Of a stretch of 14,335 nucleotides of DNA, positions 14,191 through 14,335 are shown one piece after another. Positions within the stretch are counted from its first letter, which is position 1, and the number at the start of each line of letters is the position of its first letter. The stretch lies in the NCBI GenBank assembly GCA_934486875.1, contig CAKSPU010000054.1, positions 1 to 14,335 of the forward strand, given 5' to 3'. The translations under genes and the position numbers were made by a program. Origin of the DNA: an uncultured Oscillospiraceae bacterium (GTDB lineage: Bacteria; Bacillota; Clostridia; Oscillospirales; Ruminococcaceae). The notes beneath the pieces are model-generated. The model was not told the origin of the DNA and made no database searches. It saw nothing but the letters and a program-made list of their open reading frames with translations.

Positions 14191-14263
14191 TAATACTAAT
14201 AACCAATTGTTCTATAGATAAAGCCGAGGATTTGTCTATAGGTTAATTGGTTAATTAGTATTA
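14191..14263 (-). mobile_element. MITE-like palindromic repeat, short form (73 bp), inverted relative to the long form
   Basis: Read on the minus strand, it matches the long copy at 13690-13853 with the 92-bp core (13731-13822) removed. The 32 nt equivalent to 13699-13730 and the 36 nt equivalent to 13818-13853 are identical; they share CGGCT at the junction. The only differences are a few bases in the first 10 nt at one end (TTATAC against TAATAC, and an extra T). The whole unit folds into one long hairpin. Confidence 0.8.
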
Positions 14264-14335
14264 GGGAACCACTGAATAAAAAGCATTCCAACAAAAGAAT
14301 ATATGTTTCAAAGTCAAGAATGGCAAATTATACCT

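Larger units (their letters stand above)
14026..14335. other. Non-coding right edge of the window
   Basis: About 310 bp without a gene. It holds the hairpin and terminator of tRNA-Thr, a tandem pair of TTTGTGCGCC (14109-14118 and 14120-14129, 11 bp apart), the second terminator, the short MITE-like copy, and 72 A/T-rich bases (14264-14335) in which I see no gene. The sequence after the MITE begins GGGAACCACTGAATAA, which may be an insertion-sequence end. Confidence 0.6.

Noticed and set aside
1..14335. CRISPR array, prophage module or complete defence system
   Set aside because: No regularly spaced direct repeats, no cas, integrase, phage structural or restriction-type proteins are present in any credible reading frame.

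Overview
The window looks like chromosomal DNA of a low-to-mid GC Bacillota, most likely a Ruminococcus-like member of the Oscillospiraceae. This rests on AAAGGA/GGAGG ribosome binding sites, near-consensus sigma-A promoters, the protein styles and the dispersed palindromic repeats; it is an inference, not a database match. Coding is dense from about 3.9 to 13.7 kb and loose at both edges, where tRNA genes and repeats lie.

Left edge (1-2230), minus strand: the 5' part of an elongator tRNA-Met with an excellent promoter, a small single-pass membrane protein of unknown function (197-736), a 443-bp intergenic region and an MscS-type mechanosensitive channel (1180-2100). The intergenic region holds a GC-rich palindromic element, one arm of which is a good terminator for mscS, a 17-bp direct repeat on either side of that element, and a full-consensus promoter pointing antisense into the 3' end of mscS. 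On the plus strand follows a two-TM methyl-accepting-chemotaxis-like protein with an eroded signalling tip (2248-3855).

Core (3872-13663), plus strand: one promoter precedes nine tightly packed genes, several overlapping or separated by a few bases. They are prmA, a lipoprotein, a beta-propeller-like protein, a dihydrouridine synthase (dus), rimI, tsaD, a RadC-family JAMM protein, uvrA and ung. Most of the recognisable products modify the translation apparatus (PrmA on L11, Dus on tRNA, RimI on S18, TsaD on tRNA t6A37) or repair DNA (UvrA, Ung). The lipoprotein and the propeller protein have no obvious link to either theme.

Right edge (13664-14335): a complete tRNA-Thr(CGT) with its own promoter, a hairpin and a terminator, then a second, bidirectional terminator. 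The tRNA unit lies between two inverted copies of one MITE-like palindromic repeat. The copies are a 164-bp long form and a 73-bp short form, and the short form is almost exactly the long one minus a 92-bp core bounded by CGGCT repeats. This pair is the most notable structure in the window. I see no CRISPR array, prophage genes, transposase gene or complete defence system.
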